The notes under the pieces: generated by a model
The model's input: only the letters and a program-made list of their open reading frames with translations
What the model was told of the DNA's origin: nothing
Database searches by the model: none
Translations under genes and position numbers: made by a program
Assembly (NCBI GenBank): GCA_023898725.1
Contig: CP060236.1
Coordinates: forward strand, 1 to 64,000
Reading direction: 5' to 3'
Length of the DNA: 64,000 nt
Origin: Alphaproteobacteria bacterium
GTDB lineage: Bacteria; Pseudomonadota; Alphaproteobacteria; JAUHZC01
Shown: positions 61,249-64,000 of the stretch, one piece after another
Layout: every line of letters begins with the position of its first letter
How positions within the stretch are numbered: position 1 is the first letter of the stretch

Positions 61249-62535
61249 TTAATGAGCAGCCCAATTAATCGATTTGAGGTCAATTCCTTCTTGTGCCATT
61301 TCCCACAAAGGGCTCATTTTTCGTAAATGCTGCACGACCCGTACAATCTGATCGAGAGCACTGTCAACATCATCACGTGTTGTAAAACGGCCCAACCCAA
61401 TACGCAACGATGTATGCGCCAACTCTTCATCAACACCAAGCGCACGCAACACATAAGAGGGCTCGAGGGATGCAGAAGTACAGGCAGAACCCGATGATAC
61501 AGCAAGATCTTTAATGCCCATCATTAACCCCTCTCCCTCAACATAGGCAAAGCTTACATTCATGTTTCCGGGGATACGCCTATCAGCGTCCCCATTCATA
61601 TAGACTTCAGGCAATGATGCCTGCAAGCGCTCCCACATGTACTGATACATTCCCCGTAAGCGCTCATTTTCTGAGCCCATTTCAGCCTGTGCAATGTCAC
61701 ATGCAACCCCCAGTCCTACACATAAGGGTGTGGGGAGTGTTCCAGAGCGCATACCCCTTTCCTGACCTCCCCCATGAATAAGTGCTTTGAGGCGCACACG
61801 GGGTTTGCGGCGCACATATAGTGCCCCAATACCCTTAGGACCATAGATCTTGTGGCCAGACAAGCTGAGTAAATCAATGTGCATGGCCTCCACATCCAAC
61901 GGGATTTTTCCAACAGCTTGAGCCGCATCTGTATGAAAAAGAATGCCGCGCTCCCGACAGAGAGCACCAATTTCCGCAATGGGTTGAATCACGCCAATTT
62001 CATTGTTCACCGCCATGATCGAAACAAGCGCTGTATCTGGCGTTATAGCGTCGCGCAGGGCATCCAAAGCGATAATGCCATTAGTTTGAACCGGCAAATA
62101 GGTCACACGAAAGCCTTCTTGCTCTAAGTGACGGGAAGAATCGAGAACACATTTGTGTTCCGTAACGCACGTAATAAGATGTTTTTTTTCAGCCTTACCA
62201 AAGTTCATAACACCCTTAAGGGCTAAATTGTTTGATTCTGTTGCTCCTGATGTAAATACGACTTCGCGTGGGTTCGCTCCAATCAAAGCAGCTACCCGGC
62301 TGCGGGCCTGCTCAATAGCTTCCTCGGCACGCCATCCATAGATATGATTGCGCGAATGAGCATTACCGAAATCCTCATAGAAATAGGGCATCATTGCTTC
62401 AACCACCCGGGGATCACAAGGGGTCGTCGCCTGATAATCCAAGTAACGCACACCATTAATGTGAGTATTCGGGACAGACAGTTTAGCAATATGTACGGGT
62501 TTCATGGGTTTCTCTTTCCTGTTTTGTGTAGTCAT
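61249..62535 (-). CDS. iscS: Cysteine desulfurase IscS
   Basis: A PLP enzyme of 428 aa that takes sulfur from cysteine for cluster assembly and tRNA thiolation. The PLP lysine is in SLSGHKIYGPKG, and the catalytic loop cysteine is in SGSACTSASLEPSYVL, the long-loop group I form. The ATG at 62535 overlaps the stop of the upstream desulfurase as TAATG. A second ATG at 62505, with GGAAAGAG before it, would give 418 aa, nearer the usual size. Both are possible. Confidence 0.96.
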   Translation of the reverse strand: MTTQNRKEKPMKPVHIAKLSVPNTHINGVRYLDYQATTPCDPRVVEAMMPYFYEDFGNAHSRNHIYGWRAEEAIEQARSRVAALIGANPREVVFTSGATESNNLALKGVMNFGKAEKKHLITCVTEHKCVLDSSRHLEQEGFRVTYLPVQTNGIIALDALRDAITPDTALVSIMAVNNEIGVIQPIAEIGALCRERGILFHTDAAQAVGKIPLDVEAMHIDLLSLSGHKIYGPKGIGALYVRRKPRVRLKALIHGGGQERGMRSGTLPTPLCVGLGVACDIAQAEMGSENERLRGMYQYMWERLQASLPEVYMNGDADRRIPGNMNVSFAYVEGEGLMMGIKDLAVSSGSACTSASLEPSYVLRALGVDEELAHTSLRIGLGRFTTRDDVDSALDQIVRVVQHLRKMSPLWEMAQEGIDLKSINWAAH

Positions 62536-63629
62536 TATGCCACCTGACTGTAGGAGGCAGTTGTGTCTGCGTGTTGTATAATTTTTTGCGTGACAGCCAA
62601 AAATGTGTTGATCTCGGTGAGAGAGGATCTCCAGCCTAAACTGACGCGCACGGTATCCTGGCGAGTATAACCCATGGCTTGTAACACCTGTGATGTCTCA
62701 ACTTTTCCTGAAGAACACGCCGAACCTGCGCTAACACTGATGCGGTTCAAATCATATTGCATAACTAATGTTTCACTCCGCATGCCAGGAAAACCCAAAA
62801 CTGTCGTGTTGGGAAGACGTGGCTCAGAAATTGCCAAAACATGGGCACCCAACTCCTCTGCACCGCGCTCAAGCTGATCACGCAAAAGCGCAACCCGCTC
62901 CCAAGAAACCTCTGCGATTTCAGTGATTGCTGCACCAAACCCAACAATGCCCAGTAAATTTTCTGATCCTCCGCGACGGCGGCGTTCTTGTCCGCCCCCA
63001 CGATGCATCACACAGAGCGGACCGTCTACAGGCACAATAAGGGCACCAACACCTGCAGGTCCTCCGATTTTGTGCGCTGAAATCGTCATGTAATCCACAC
63101 CTAGTACACGCATATCTACAGGAATTTTGCCAAAGGCTTGTACAGCATCGCAATGCACCGCACACCCATATTGATGGGCAAGCATCGCCACTTCCTGCAC
63201 AGGCTGAATAGCACCAGTTTCATTGTTCGCAAGCATCACCGACACCAACTTATACCGACCTGTCTTCAGTTTTGTCGCCAGATCATCCCTATCAATCACA
63301 CCCTGTGCGGTCACCATAATCGCCTCAGCTTGGGGAAAAACACGCGCAACGGATGCATGCTCAATGGCACTAACCAAAACCTCGTGGGGGGCAAAACTTT
63401 GCAAAGCAAGGTTATTCGCTTCCGTGCCAGAAGATGTAAAAACAACACTCGCCGGATGGCAGTTCACGTGTGTGGCAACGGTGTGACGAGCAGCCTCAAT
63501 ATAGGCACGGGCCTGGCGTCCACACGTATGTACAGATGAGGGATTTCCAACGGAATCCATGGCATGACGCATGGCATTTTTTACTGCCGGAAACAACGGG
63601 GTCGTTGCATTATAGTCACAGTAAATCAT
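62535..63629 (-). CDS. Second cysteine desulfurase (NifS/IscS-like)
   Basis: A 364-aa PLP-dependent desulfurase, shorter and divergent from IscS. It has YCDYNATTPLFPAV at the start, the PLP lysine in SAHKIGGPAGVG, and the catalytic cysteine in SAGSACSSGKVETS. Tandem desulfurases upstream of iscU are usual in alphaproteobacteria. Its precise division of labour with IscS is not known from the sequence. It overlaps iscR by 4 bp (ATGA) and iscS by 1 bp. Confidence 0.93.
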   Translation of the reverse strand: MIYCDYNATTPLFPAVKNAMRHAMDSVGNPSSVHTCGRQARAYIEAARHTVATHVNCHPASVVFTSSGTEANNLALQSFAPHEVLVSAIEHASVARVFPQAEAIMVTAQGVIDRDDLATKLKTGRYKLVSVMLANNETGAIQPVQEVAMLAHQYGCAVHCDAVQAFGKIPVDMRVLGVDYMTISAHKIGGPAGVGALIVPVDGPLCVMHRGGGQERRRRGGSENLLGIVGFGAAITEIAEVSWERVALLRDQLERGAEELGAHVLAISEPRLPNTTVLGFPGMRSETLVMQYDLNRISVSAGSACSSGKVETSQVLQAMGYTRQDTVRVSLGWRSSLTEINTFLAVTQKIIQHADTTASYSQVA

Positions 63630-64000
63630 GCGCTACAAACCCCTTTTGCCAGGCAGCCCTGCACAAGATTCTCACACCCTAAGGAAGACGTAAGTTCTTC
63701 AGGAAACTGTACAGATTGTGGCGGAAGAATATCCAGCAAAGAGGTAGCCCGGAAAAAATGCCGGACGTGATCCCCGAGTTTCTCCCACACGTTATGGGTC
63801 ATGCACTTAGCCGACGTACCATTGCATGTCGTGTGAACCGAATCTACACCGCATCCTGTTGTTTTGATGGCATCATCAACAGCATACAACACATCCAGCA
63901 GGGAAATATCACCTCCCGGACGGCCCAACGTAAAGCCTCCTTGAAATCCTCTTGCGCTTTGTACCAAGCCCTTACGGCGTAGCTTTACAAAGAGTTGCTC
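63626..64000 (-). CDS. iscR: Iron-sulfur-responsive Rrf2 regulator IscR, 5'-truncated by window edge
   Basis: The C-terminal 124 residues of an Rrf2-family repressor. The frame is open to base 64000 and the upstream residues read EQLFVKLRRKGLVQSARG, the usual IscR continuation of the DNA-binding domain, so the gene begins outside the window. Possible cluster-ligand cysteines are in TTGCG, TTCNG and AKCMTHNVW. Like other IscR proteins it would sense cluster status and repress the isc operon it heads. Confidence 0.9.
   Translation of the reverse strand, partial: EQLFVKLRRKGLVQSARGFQGGFTLGRPGGDISLLDVLYAVDDAIKTTGCGVDSVHTTCNGTSAKCMTHNVWEKLGDHVRHFFRATSLLDILPPQSVQFPEELTSSLGCENLVQGCLAKGVCSA

Overview
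The window reads as the chromosome of an AT-rich alphaproteobacterium with a host-associated lifestyle, most likely in or near the Holosporales. Three things point that way. The order of conserved blocks is alphaproteobacterial (nuoJKLMN - rnj, lepB-rnc-era-recO, iscR-nifS-iscS-iscU-iscA-hscB-hscA, yejABEF). Genes usually found between some of these neighbours are missing (birA/coaX between nuoN and rnj, proS after rnj, acpS/pdxJ before lepB). The accessory content fits life in a host: a sugar-phosphate antiporter, two EamA transporters, small opacity-type outer-membrane barrels and very large secreted low-complexity proteins. The assignment is inferred from family recognition only.

Layout. 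1-2.9 kb: 3' part of parE and an orphan FlgA-like gene. 2.9-5.6 kb: a zinc-type ABC uptake operon and tRNA-Thr. 5.8-12.9 kb: rmuC and a complete yejABEF peptide importer. 12.9-18.2 kb: recO, era, rnc, lepB and RNase J on the minus strand. 18.2-24.0 kb: nuoN-M-L-K-J, the membrane arm of respiratory complex I. 24.0-31.1 kb: a three-domain LplT-PlsC-acyl-ACP synthetase fusion, tRNA-Val, a core-LPS-type glycosyltransferase, an organophosphate antiporter and hemB. 31.2-33.2 kb: two tandem paralogous outer-membrane barrels, each followed by a strong terminator.

33.2-43.2 kb: a compact HK97-type virion cluster on the minus strand, resembling a gene transfer agent (GTA) or domesticated prophage. It holds portal, prohead protease, major capsid protein, connector, head closure, tail terminator, several unfamiliar tail-tip-like proteins and a GTA-type holin. 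No terminase, major tail protein or tape measure is visible. An EamA transporter on the opposite strand sits exactly where the tail-tube block would be expected. This is the most unusual system in the window.

43.4-49.5 kb: a second EamA transporter, an NfeD/SPFH membrane pair, a methyltransferase and two tandem acyltransferase-3 membrane proteins. 49.7-56.1 kb: two tandem secreted proteins of about 890 residues with glycine-rich, repeat-encoded tracts and no family I recognise, then another outer-membrane barrel. 56.4-64 kb: iron-sulfur cluster assembly. Ferredoxin is cut off from the rest of the isc operon by a LysR-type regulator on the other strand, and the operon's HscB lacks the HPD motif of J-domains. 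The window cuts parE on the left and iscR on the right.
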